Positions 26,943 to 34,537 of a DNA stretch of 64,000 nucleotides are shown here, one piece after another. The position numbers and the translations under genes were made by a program. Each line of letters opens with the position of its first letter. Positions within the stretch are counted from its first letter, which is position 1. The notes beneath the pieces were generated by a model. That model was not told where the DNA came from, searched no databases, and saw only the letters and a list, made by a program, of their open reading frames with translations. Source of the DNA: Chitinivorax sp. PXF-14. Lineage in GTDB: Bacteria > Pseudomonadota > Gammaproteobacteria > Burkholderiales > SCOH01. The DNA lies in assembly GCF_040812015.1 (NCBI RefSeq), contig NZ_JBFNXJ010000003.1:233432-297431 (forward strand), in the 5' to 3' direction.

Positions 26943-27443
26943 ATGGCTAGCGTCACACTCGGCGGCAACGCAATCGAAGTCAACGGCAACCTGCCCGCAG
27001 TCGGCCAGACCGCACCCGCCTTCAGCCTGGTCGGCAACGATCTGGTCGATGTCTCGCTGGCGAACTATGCCGGCAAGCGCAAGATCCTCAACATCTTCCC
27101 GAGCATCGATACGCCGACCTGCGCCATGTCCACACGCCGCTTCAACCAGGAAGCCTCGAGCCTCGCCAACACCGTCGTCCTGTGCGTCTCGGCCGACCTG
27201 CCGTTCGCGCAGAAGCGCTTCTGCGGCGCCGAAGGGCTCAACAACGTGGTCACGCTGTCGACCATGCGCGGCCGTGACTTCCTCGAGAACTACGGCGTCG
27301 AGATCGTCGAGGGCCCGCTGACCGGCGTCGCAGCCCGCGCCGTCGTGGTGCTCGACGAGCAGAACAAGGTGCTGCACAGCGAGCTGGTATCGGAAATCAA
27401 GAACGAGCCGAACTACGATGCCGCACTGGCAGCGCTGAAGTAA
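26943..27443 (+). CDS. tpx: Thiol peroxidase (atypical 2-Cys peroxiredoxin)
   Basis: A 166-residue periplasmic or cytoplasmic peroxidase that reduces hydrogen peroxide and alkyl peroxides with thioredoxin. The peroxidatic C60 is in [12 protein letters not shown], the resolving C94 in KRFCGAEG, and a third cysteine is C81. No signal peptide is present. It directly follows a cysteine-less copy and ends in a terminator at 27462-27492. Confidence 0.96.
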   Translation: MASVTLGGNAIEVNGNLPAVGQTAPAFSLVGNDLVDVSLANYAGKRKILNIFPSIDTPTCAMSTRRFNQEASSLANTVVLCVSADLPFAQKRFCGAEGLNNVVTLSTMRGRDFLENYGVEIVEGPLTGVAARAVVVLDEQNKVLHSELVSEIKNEPNYDAALAALK

Positions 27444-27461
27444 GCGGCAAAACGGACGGAA

Positions 27462-27492
27462 ACGGGGCGCGCTACCGCGCCCCGTTTGCTTT
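27462..27492 (+). terminator. Intrinsic terminator after tpx
   Basis: A perfect 10-bp stem (27462-27471 with 27476-27485) with a 4-base loop is followed by TTTGCTTT. It runs up to the start codon of the next gene at 27493. Confidence 0.8.
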
Positions 27493-28326
27493 ATGAGCGA
27501 CCTCTGGCGCGACGACTTTCTCACCGGCAGTCCGCTGCTGGCCCCGCTGGCCTGGCTAGCGGCCCACCAGCAATGGCGGCACTGGCCCGGCCAGGCAGAG
27601 CTCGATGCGCTGCTTGCCCATGTCGGCGGGCGATCTTGCCAGGCACTGCGCTTCGTACTGCCGGACAGCGTTCCCGCCAACGCCCGCTACTATGAGCAGC
27701 GCATCCACGATACCGGCCAGATCCCCACGCGACATGAAAACTGGCACGACCTATACAACGCACTGACCTGGCTCAGCTTCCCCCGGATCAAGCATGCGCT
27801 GAACCGGCGCCACGTGGAGGAGCTCCAGGCGGCCGCCAGCCGCCAGCAACGCGGCAGCCGGCGCGATGCCGCCACCCTGCTCGACGAATCGGGCGTGCTG
27901 CTGGCCTGCAGCGAACCGCGGCTGATCGAGCTGCTGGCCGATCACGCCTGGGAGGCGCTGTTCGTCGGCCACCGCGCGGCCTGGGGGCGATCCATCTCCG
28001 CCCACATCATCGGCCACGCCTTGCACGAGAAGGCGCTGACGCCCTATCTCGGCTTCACCGGCAAGGCGCTGCCGGTAGTGGTCGACCCGGTGTTCTTCTC
28101 GCTCGCGCCGGATGAGCAGCGGCTGCATCTCGACAGCACCATCGCGGCAGGCTTCGCCGCTCACGGCTTTCTGCCAGGCCCGCGCACGCTGCTACCACTG
28201 CCGCTGCTCGGCGTTCCGGGCTGGTGGCCGGGCAATGCGGATACCGATTTCTACCGCAACACCGACTACTTTCGTCCGAAACGCACGCACCGTGGCAGGC
28301 TGGCGGCCCCATCCGTCGAGGGGTAG
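27493..28326 (+). CDS. DUF3025 domain protein
   Basis: A 277-residue soluble protein of the DUF3025 family. The blocks YEQRIHDTGQIPTR, NWHDLYNALTWL(S)FP and later AHIIGHALHEKALTPY are family landmarks. Function is unknown. No signal peptide or membrane helix is seen. It begins right after the tpx terminator and is the last gene before the APE cluster. Confidence 0.88.
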   Translation: MSDLWRDDFLTGSPLLAPLAWLAAHQQWRHWPGQAELDALLAHVGGRSCQALRFVLPDSVPANARYYEQRIHDTGQIPTRHENWHDLYNALTWLSFPRIKHALNRRHVEELQAAASRQQRGSRRDAATLLDESGVLLACSEPRLIELLADHAWEALFVGHRAAWGRSISAHIIGHALHEKALTPYLGFTGKALPVVVDPVFFSLAPDEQRLHLDSTIAAGFAAHGFLPGPRTLLPLPLLGVPGWWPGNADTDFYRNTDYFRPKRTHRGRLAAPSVEG

Positions 28327-28643
28327 CCACCCGGCGGAACGGCCGCAGCGCGCACATGCTCACAAACGCACCGATCCATACATTACATATTTCATATGTA
28401 CTTGATTGGGCAGCCAATCCGTTGCCCATGGCCGGCCGGCGAGCCGGCTGCTGCGTGGGAGCGGCACACCGCAACCGTATGCGGCGGAAAATATAAAATC
28501 ATTATTTATCAAAGCCTAAGCTCCGCCTTTTCTGGATGACGGCCACCCCATCTGGTATAATTCCGCCCTTTTTTGACGCAAACCGAATGACAAATGAATA
28601 GGCGCGAAATCGCATCTTGCAGCCCTCGCGCGGAGCACTGCCA
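28327..28643. other. Intergenic region upstream of the aryl polyene cluster
   Basis: About 320 bases without a supported gene. The part 28370-28530 is AT-rich compared with its surroundings and probably holds regulatory sites. A candidate promoter lies at 28553-28561. No terminator for the DUF3025 gene was recognised. Confidence 0.45.
28553..28561 (+). promoter_or_regulatory. Candidate extended -10 promoter of the aryl polyene operon
   Basis: The sequence TGGTATAAT matches an extended -10 element (TGnTATAAT). Transcription would start near 28568 and leave about 75 bases before the first gene. The -35 region is poor, which is tolerated by extended -10 promoters. Confidence 0.45.
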
Positions 28644-29369
28644 GTGAAGTTTTCAGTCGCGGGCTTCGCTGCCTGGGCACCCGGCATTGAAAGCGATGCC
28701 GACTGGCAGGCCTGGACACGTGGCGAACTCGCCATCGGCTGCGATGGCGAGCCTGCGCTCGCCCAGATGCCGGCCATGCTGCGCCGCCGCGCCGGCCGCC
28801 TGTCGCGCATGGCGTGCGACGTCGCCTACCGTGTGCTTGATGGCCGGGTCGGCGTACCGACGATCTTCTGCTCGCGTCACGGCGAAACGGAACGCTCGAT
28901 CGAGTTGCTGGCCGCGCTCGCACAGGGCGAGCCATTGTCGCCGACCACCTTCGGCCTGTCCGTGCACAATGCCTCGGGCGGCCTGTTCTCGATCGCGCGC
29001 AAGGACCAGGCCAACTGCATCGCGCTCGCAGCCGGCAGCGAATCGGCCGCACACGGCGTCATCGAGGCCTGCGGCCTGCTGGCGGACGGCGCCGAGCAGG
29101 TGCTGCTGGTCGTGGCGGATTGCCCCCTGCCGACGGTCTATGCCGGTTTCGCCGACGAGCCGACACCCGCCTATGCCTGGGCCTGGCTCATCGAGCCGGC
29201 GGGCGAGCGGCCGCTCAACCTGAGCTGGCGGACGGCGCCCGACCACGCGGATACGGCCGCCAGCGCGCAGTTGCCGGCGCTGGAGGTGCTGCGTTTCTTC
29301 ATCGGCGGCGCGGAGCAGCTGTCCCACGTCGCCGGCCACCATACCTGGCACTGGAGCCGCGATGCGTGA
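28644..29369 (+). CDS. apeC: Aryl polyene ketosynthase-like chain length factor
   Basis: A 241-residue protein of the short ketoacyl-synthase-like family (PF13723 type) found at the head of APE clusters. The MPAMLRRRAGRLSRMA and FCSRHGETERSIELL blocks are typical. The nucleophile region reads AAGSESAAHG with no active-site cysteine, so it should pair with a true ketosynthase as chain length factor, as described for ApeC with ApeO. I prefer the GTG start at 28644 (CGGAGC ribosome site), since the residues after it match the family; a TTG at 28617 is the alternative. It overlaps the next gene by eight bases. Confidence 0.85.
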   Translation: MKFSVAGFAAWAPGIESDADWQAWTRGELAIGCDGEPALAQMPAMLRRRAGRLSRMACDVAYRVLDGRVGVPTIFCSRHGETERSIELLAALAQGEPLSPTTFGLSVHNASGGLFSIARKDQANCIALAAGSESAAHGVIEACGLLADGAEQVLLVVADCPLPTVYAGFADEPTPAYAWAWLIEPAGERPLNLSWRTAPDHADTAASAQLPALEVLRFFIGGAEQLSHVAGHHTWHWSRDA

Positions 29370-30138
29370 GGTGGTCGACCGCTGCTGGCGTATCGTCGGC
29401 ACCGGCCTGAGCTTCGCGGCATTCGGCGCGGGCGGGCTGCTGCTGCGCGTCGCGGTGTTCCCGTTGATCGACCTGTTCGTCTGGCATCGCAAGCGTCGCG
29501 TCGCCATCGCGCGCGAGGTGCTGCGGCTGACGTTCCGTACCTTCATCGCGCTGATGCGTGGCGTCGGCGTGCTGCGCTACGAGCTGCGCGGGCTGGAGCG
29601 CCTCAACCGGCGCGGGCTCCTGATCCTGGCCAACCACCCGTCGCTGATCGACACGGTGTTCCTGATGGCCTTCGTGCGCAATGCCGACTGCGTGGTGAAG
29701 GCCACGCTCTGGCGCAACCCCTTCACCCACGGCCCGGTGCGGGCGGCGGGCTATATCCGCAACGACTCGGGGGTGGAGCTGGTCGAGGATTGCGTGGCCT
29801 CGCTCGAACGCGGCGGCAACCTGATCATCTTCCCCGAAGGCACGCGCACGCCGCGCGATGGTGCCATCCACCTCAAGCGCGGCGCCGCCAATATCGCAGT
29901 GCGTGGCGCGCGCGCGGTGACGCCGGTGGTCATCCGCTGTACGCCGCCGACGCTCGGCAAGGGCGAAAAATGGTGGCGCGTGCCGCCACGCCGCGCCCAC
30001 TTCACGATCGAGGTCAAGGAAGACATCGCGATCGCCCCCTATATCCAGCACACCGGCCACGAAGCCCTGGCCGCGAGACAGCTGACCGCCCATCTGGAAC
30101 AGTATTTCATCAAGGAAAGCCAGGCCCATGCAGCTTGA
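29362..30138 (+). CDS. Lysophospholipid (1-acylglycerol-3-phosphate) acyltransferase
   Basis: A 258-residue PlsC-family membrane acyltransferase. The catalytic HX4D motif is in LANHPSLIDTVFL, and the substrate-binding FPEGTRT motif follows. A membrane helix lies near residues 15-40. In APE clusters this position (ApeD by order) is thought to help attach the polyene to a lipid carrier. It overlaps both neighbours by a few bases, so it is translationally coupled. Confidence 0.9.
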   Translation: MREVVDRCWRIVGTGLSFAAFGAGGLLLRVAVFPLIDLFVWHRKRRVAIAREVLRLTFRTFIALMRGVGVLRYELRGLERLNRRGLLILANHPSLIDTVFLMAFVRNADCVVKATLWRNPFTHGPVRAAGYIRNDSGVELVEDCVASLERGGNLIIFPEGTRTPRDGAIHLKRGAANIAVRGARAVTPVVIRCTPPTLGKGEKWWRVPPRRAHFTIEVKEDIAIAPYIQHTGHEALAARQLTAHLEQYFIKESQAHAA

Positions 30139-30382
30139 AGACGAAGTCAAACAACTGATCATCGACGCGCTCCAGCTCGAGGACATGACCCCCGCCGACA
30201 TCGACACCGATGCGCCGCTGTTCGTCGAGGGCCTCGGGCTCGATTCGATCGATGCGCTCGAACTCGGCGTCGCCATCCAGAAACGTTACGGCATCCAGCT
30301 CTCGGCCGACTCCGAGGACACCCGCAAGCATTTCGCCTCGGTCGCCGCGCTGACCCAGCTGATCGCCAGCCGCAAGCAGTAA
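30128..30382 (+). CDS. apeE: Acyl carrier protein (first of two)
   Basis: An 84-residue acyl carrier protein. The phosphopantetheine serine is in GLDSIDALELGVAI. It overlaps the acyltransferase gene by 11 bases. APE clusters encode two carriers; this one corresponds to ApeE by order. It would be activated by the 4'-phosphopantetheinyl transferase encoded at the end of the cluster. Confidence 0.93.
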   Translation: MQLEDEVKQLIIDALQLEDMTPADIDTDAPLFVEGLGLDSIDALELGVAIQKRYGIQLSADSEDTRKHFASVAALTQLIASRKQ

Positions 30383-30391
30383 GGACTCCAC

Positions 30392-30637
30392 ATGACCCAA
30401 GACGAAATCTACCAAATGATCGTGGATGTGCTGCACGACACCTTCGAGCTCGAGCCCGCCAGGATCACGCGTGACGCCAATCTCTACACCGATCTCGACA
30501 TCGACAGCATCGACGCGGTCGATCTTGCGGTGAAGCTCAAGCAGCTGACCGGCAAGCGCCTGACGGCGGAGACCTTCAAGAGCGTGCGCACCGTGCAGGA
30601 CGTGATCGATGCGATCGCCGCACTGACCAAGGAATAG
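30392..30637 (+). CDS. apeF: Acyl carrier protein (second of two)
   Basis: An 81-residue acyl carrier protein with the attachment serine in DIDSIDAVDLAV. It is 9 bases after the first carrier. The two differ in sequence, suggesting separate duties such as starter loading and chain extension; that division is inferred from studied APE systems. Confidence 0.93.
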   Translation: MTQDEIYQMIVDVLHDTFELEPARITRDANLYTDLDIDSIDAVDLAVKLKQLTGKRLTAETFKSVRTVQDVIDAIAALTKE

Positions 30638-30639
30638 GC

Positions 30640-31185
30640 TTGTCCTGGCGCAATCTCGTCGTCGCGTTGCTGACGCTGCTCTACCCCTTTGCCGTGTGGT
30701 ACGGCCAGGGGCATGTCGAGCCGCGCCTGATGGCCGCGCTGCTGGCCGCCGTGGTGCTGGCCCGCATCGGCGCCAACAGGACGCTCGCCTCGCGCGGCTG
30801 GCTGATCGGCGCCGGCGTACTGCTGCTGGCGGTGCTGTGGAGCAACCAGTCGCTGCCGCTCAAGCTCTACCCGGTGCTCGTCAACGCAGCGATGCTCGGC
30901 GTGTTCGGCTGGAGCCTCGCGCATCCGCCGAGCGTGGTCGAACGTCTGGCCCGGCTGACCGAGCCCGATCTGCCGCCCGCCGGCGTCGCCTACACGCGCC
31001 GCGTGACCCAGGTGTGGTGCGGCTTCTTCGTGCTCAATGGCGCGATTGCGCTGTACACCGCGCTGTGGGCCTCGCCCGCGGTCTGGTCGCTGTACAACGG
31101 CCTGATCGCCTACGGGCTGATGGGCCTGTTATTCGCCGGCGAATACCTGGTGCGGCTGCGCGTGAAGCGGAGGCTGCATGCCTGA
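30640..31185 (+). CDS. COG4648-type integral membrane protein of the aryl polyene cluster
   Basis: A 181-residue protein with about five hydrophobic helices and few charged loops; the fold LTLLYPFAVWYGQG and later WCGFFVLNGAIALYTA match the conserved APE-cluster membrane protein (ApeG by order). Its function is not known. The start is a TTG two bases after the previous stop, which is unusual but gives the expected N-terminus. It overlaps the next gene by eight bases. Confidence 0.85.
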   Translation: MSWRNLVVALLTLLYPFAVWYGQGHVEPRLMAALLAAVVLARIGANRTLASRGWLIGAGVLLLAVLWSNQSLPLKLYPVLVNAAMLGVFGWSLAHPPSVVERLARLTEPDLPPAGVAYTRRVTQVWCGFFVLNGAIALYTALWASPAVWSLYNGLIAYGLMGLLFAGEYLVRLRVKRRLHA

Positions 31186-32857
31186 GCGCCTGTATCGCCG
31201 CCTGATCGACACGCCGTCGCCACGCGCCGTCGCGAGCCGCCACGGCGAATCCATCGACGAGCAGGCCTTCCGCCAGCGCGCGGCGGCCTGGATGGCCGCT
31301 TTCGCGCTGGTGGACGGACAAGCCGTCGCGCTTTACCAGACCGATGGCCTCGAATTCGCCGTTGCCTTGCTCGGCGCCTGGCAGGCCGGCAAGACCGTGT
31401 GGCTGCCCGGCGACGCGCTGCCGGCCACCTGCCGCCAGCTGGCGGCCCAGGTCAGCGCCTTCGCCGGCGAATTCCCGCCGGACTACCGCCCGCTGACGGC
31501 CCTGCACGGCAACCCTGGCGCGGCGCCGTTCTCCGCGCTGGATGCGGACTTCCCGGCCGTTGTCGTGTTCACCTCGGGCAGCACCGGCCAGCCCAGTGCG
31601 ATCCCCAAGCGCCTGCGGCAGCTGGCAAGCGAAGTCGCCACGCTGGAAGCGATGTTCGGCGCCGCCCTTGGCGATGCCGAGGTGGTCGCCACGGTGTCGC
31701 ACCAACATATCTACGGCCTGCTGTTCAAGATATTGTGGCCACTCGCGTCGCACCGGCCCTTCCTCGCGCATAGCCTGGCGTTTCCCGAGGAGCTGGCGGC
31801 AGCGCTCGCCGACCGCGCGGCGGTACTCGTCGCCAGCCCGGCCCATCTCAAGCGCCTGCCGGATACGCTGGACTGGCCCCGCGCGGGGCTGCGCACCGTG
31901 TTCTCGTCGGGCGGCCCGCTGCCGCTCGATGGCGTACTGCGCTGCGAGCAACTGCTCGGCCACACGCCGACCGAAATCTACGGCAGCTCCGAAACCGGCG
32001 GCATCGCCTGGCGCCGCCGCACGGGCGGGCTGGACGAAGCCTGCAGCGCCTTTCCGAACGTCACGCTGAGTCTGGCCGATGGCTGCCTGGTGGTGGCGTC
32101 GCCGCACCTGGCCGATGCCACGCCTTTCGTCACGGCCGACCGCGCCCGCTTTCTGCCCGATGGCCGCTTTCTGCTGGCGGGCCGCGCCGACCGCATCGCC
32201 AAGATCGAGGGCAAGCGCGTGTCGCTCGACGCGATCGAGCACGCATTGCGGGCCTCGGGCTGGATCACGGAAGCCCGCGTGCTGGCACTGGCCGACGGCC
32301 GCGAGCAACTGGCCGCGGTAGTGGTGCCGAGCACGGCCGGGCAGGCCCTGCTGGCCAGCGACGGCAAGCCGGCGTTCAGCCGCCGGCTGCGCGCCTTGCT
32401 GGCCGAATCGACCGAACGCGTCGCCCTGCCGCGCCGCTGGCGCTTTGTCGATGCCCTGCCGGCCAACGCCCAGGGCAAGACTACCGAGGCCGCGCTGGCT
32501 GGGCTGTTTGCGGCCCCCAGCCTGCCGCTGACACGCGTCGTCGAGCAGAATGACGTCCGCCTCGTGCTCGAACTGGGCATCCCGGGCGACCTGATCCATT
32601 TCGACGGCCACTTCACCGCCGCGCCGGTGCTGCCCGGCGTGACCCAGGTCGACTGGGCGATCCACTACGGCCGCCGGCATTTCGCGATTGCCGGCGCCTT
32701 CCTGCGGCTCGAAGCGGTCAAGTTCCAGCGCGTGATCCAGCCGGGCCGGCCGGTGCGGCTCGAGCTCGACTGGCGTGCCGAGAAGCAGTCGCTGGCCTTC
32801 AGGCTGGCATCCGATGTCGGCCAGCATGCGAGCGGCCGTGTCGTTTTCGAGAGTTGA
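31178..32857 (+). CDS. apeH: Aryl polyene AMP-dependent acyl ligase fused to hotdog dehydratase
   Basis: A 559-residue two-domain protein. Residues 1 to about 445 form an adenylate-forming ligase: the FTSGSTGQPSAIPK loop near residues 131-145, YGSSETGGIAW near 268, and the C-terminal lysine K434 in NAQGKTT. Residues 457-559 form a hotdog dehydratase-like domain with HFDGHFTAAPVLPGV (histidines 474 and 478). In described APE systems the ligase ApeH and dehydratase subunit ApeI are separate proteins, and ApeI pairs with ApeP; here they are fused in one chain. The ligase should activate an aromatic acid and load an ACP; the dehydratase part should help remove water during chain growth. Its stop lies one base before the glycosyltransferase start. 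Confidence 0.9.
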   Translation: MPERLYRRLIDTPSPRAVASRHGESIDEQAFRQRAAAWMAAFALVDGQAVALYQTDGLEFAVALLGAWQAGKTVWLPGDALPATCRQLAAQVSAFAGEFPPDYRPLTALHGNPGAAPFSALDADFPAVVVFTSGSTGQPSAIPKRLRQLASEVATLEAMFGAALGDAEVVATVSHQHIYGLLFKILWPLASHRPFLAHSLAFPEELAAALADRAAVLVASPAHLKRLPDTLDWPRAGLRTVFSSGGPLPLDGVLRCEQLLGHTPTEIYGSSETGGIAWRRRTGGLDEACSAFPNVTLSLADGCLVVASPHLADATPFVTADRARFLPDGRFLLAGRADRIAKIEGKRVSLDAIEHALRASGWITEARVLALADGREQLAAVVVPSTAGQALLASDGKPAFSRRLRALLAESTERVALPRRWRFVDALPANAQGKTTEAALAGLFAAPSLPLTRVVEQNDVRLVLELGIPGDLIHFDGHFTAAPVLPGVTQVDWAIHYGRRHFAIAGAFLRLEAVKFQRVIQPGRPVRLELDWRAEKQSLAFRLASDVGQHASGRVVFES

Positions 32858-32858
32858 T

Positions 32859-33602
32859 ATGTTCCAGGCCTGTGTCGTGATTCCCGTCTACAACCACGAG
32901 CACGCGATCGACGCCGTGGTCGAGGGCGCGCTCGACAGCGGCCTGCACTGCGTGCTCGTCGACGACGGCTCGTCGCCGCCCTGCGCGCAGGCGCTGGTGC
33001 GCCTCGCGGCGGCGCATGCAGAGCGGGTGTCGCTGGTGGTGCACGCGGCCAACCGGGGCAAGGGTCACGCGGTGCTGAGCGGTCTGGCCCACGCGGCCAG
33101 GCTGGGCTACAGCCATGCCGTGCAGATCGACGCCGACGGCCAGCACAAGGTGGCCGACATCGGCCGCTTCGTCGAGCATGCGCGCGCCGAGCCGCGGGCG
33201 ATGATCGTCGGCCAGCCGCAATACGACGAGTCAGTGCCCAAGGGTCGTCTCTATTCGCGCTACCTGACCCACGTATGGGTGTGGATCAACACGCTGAGCC
33301 TCGACATCCACGATTCGATGTGCGGCTTCCGCGTCTACCCGATCGCGCCGGTGCTGGCACTGGCGCAGCGCGTGAAGCTCGGCAGCCGCATGGATTTCGA
33401 TACCGAGGTGCTGGTGCGGCTGCACTGGTCCGGCATGAAGATGGTCAACCTGCTGACGCCGGTGCGCTACCCGGTCGACGGCGTCTCGCATTTCCGCATG
33501 GTGATGGACAATGTGCTGATCTCGCGCATGCACACGGTGCTGTTCTTCGGCATGCTGGCGCGCCTGCCGCAGCTGCTGTGGCGCCGCTGGAGGCCCGCAT
33601 GA
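32859..33602 (+). CDS. GT2-family glycosyltransferase of the aryl polyene cluster
   Basis: A 247-residue inverting GT-A glycosyltransferase. The VVIPVYNHE start, the DDGSSPP and QIDADGQH (DxD) nucleotide-sugar motifs, and the GFRVYP acceptor loop are present. It resembles dolichyl-phosphate-sugar synthases. In other APE clusters a GT2 domain and an acyltransferase domain are joined in one protein (ApeJ); here the acyltransferase is the next, separate gene. The start at 32859 follows the ligase stop; longer frames are ligase sequence. It overlaps the acyltransferase start (ATGA). Confidence 0.9.
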   Translation: MFQACVVIPVYNHEHAIDAVVEGALDSGLHCVLVDDGSSPPCAQALVRLAAAHAERVSLVVHAANRGKGHAVLSGLAHAARLGYSHAVQIDADGQHKVADIGRFVEHARAEPRAMIVGQPQYDESVPKGRLYSRYLTHVWVWINTLSLDIHDSMCGFRVYPIAPVLALAQRVKLGSRMDFDTEVLVRLHWSGMKMVNLLTPVRYPVDGVSHFRMVMDNVLISRMHTVLFFGMLARLPQLLWRRWRPA

Positions 33603-34537
33603 GCGCCGACCGCCGCCACTGGGCGCAAATCAACGAGGTCAGCTTCGTCGCCGGGATGAAGTTCCTGTTCCTGGTGTTCCGCTGGTTCGGCCGCTGGCCG
33701 TTCCGTTTCCTGCTTTACCCGGTCGTGCTGTTCTACGTGCTGCGCAACCCGCGCGCGCGCGCCGCATCGCGTGCTTATCTCGATCACGTGTTGCCGGGCC
33801 GGGCCGGCACCTGGCTCATGGTGCGGCACTTCATCGCCTTCGCCGAGGCGCTGCTCGACAAGCTGCGCGTGTGGAGCGGCAAGCTCGACGTGGGCCAGGT
33901 GACACGCCACAACCAGCAGCATTTCGCCGACCAGCAGGCACAGGGACGCGGCGGCCTGATCATCACCGGCCACCTCGGCAACGTCGAGCTCTGCCGCGCG
34001 CTGTCGAAAACGCGCCAGGGGCTGAAACTCACCATCCTCGTCCACACCAAGCATGCGCAGGCCTTCAACAAGCTGCTGGCCGAGCTCAACCCGGAAAGCA
34101 TGCTGAACCTGTGGCAGGTGACCGACATGTCGCCCGACGTGGCGATCCGCCTGGCGGAGAAGGTCAACGCCGGCGAATTCGTGGTGATCGCGGGCGACCG
34201 CGTGCCGGTGTCGCCGAATCCTCGCGTCGCCTGGGCCGATTTCCTCGGCGAGCGGGCGGCCTTCCCGGTCGGCCCCTATGTGCTGGCGAGCCTGCTGCAA
34301 TGCCCGACCTACCTGCTGTTCTGCCTGCAGCGCGACGGCGGCTATCACGTCTATTACGAGCTGTTCCGCGAGCAGATCAAGCTGCCGCGCCGCGAGCGCG
34401 ATGCCGCATTCGCCGAGCTGGCGGCCGATTACGCCGCGCGGCTTGCCCACTACTGCCGGCTGGCGCCGCTGCAGTGGTTCAATTTCTACGATTTCTGGGC
34501 ACCGCCCCAGGCGGTAACACACGATGCACCCAACTGA
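33599..34537 (+). CDS. LpxL/HtrB-like acyltransferase of the aryl polyene cluster
   Basis: A 312-residue membrane-associated acyltransferase. An N-terminal membrane segment covers about residues 20-50, and the catalytic HX4E motif is in GHLGNVELCR. The AGDRVPVSPNPR block and the FPVGPYVLA segment are typical of the lipid A acyltransferase superfamily. It could transfer the polyene acyl chain to a sugar or lipid acceptor made by the preceding glycosyltransferase. It overlaps that gene by four bases and the ammonia-lyase gene by 14. Confidence 0.88.
   Translation: MSADRRHWAQINEVSFVAGMKFLFLVFRWFGRWPFRFLLYPVVLFYVLRNPRARAASRAYLDHVLPGRAGTWLMVRHFIAFAEALLDKLRVWSGKLDVGQVTRHNQQHFADQQAQGRGGLIITGHLGNVELCRALSKTRQGLKLTILVHTKHAQAFNKLLAELNPESMLNLWQVTDMSPDVAIRLAEKVNAGEFVVIAGDRVPVSPNPRVAWADFLGERAAFPVGPYVLASLLQCPTYLLFCLQRDGGYHVYYELFREQIKLPRRERDAAFAELAADYAARLAHYCRLAPLQWFNFYDFWAPPQAVTHDAPN

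Noticed and set aside
31034..32827. 597-residue minus-strand frame across the APE ligase gene
   Set aside because: It is antisense to a ligase with clear motifs and shows no family features.
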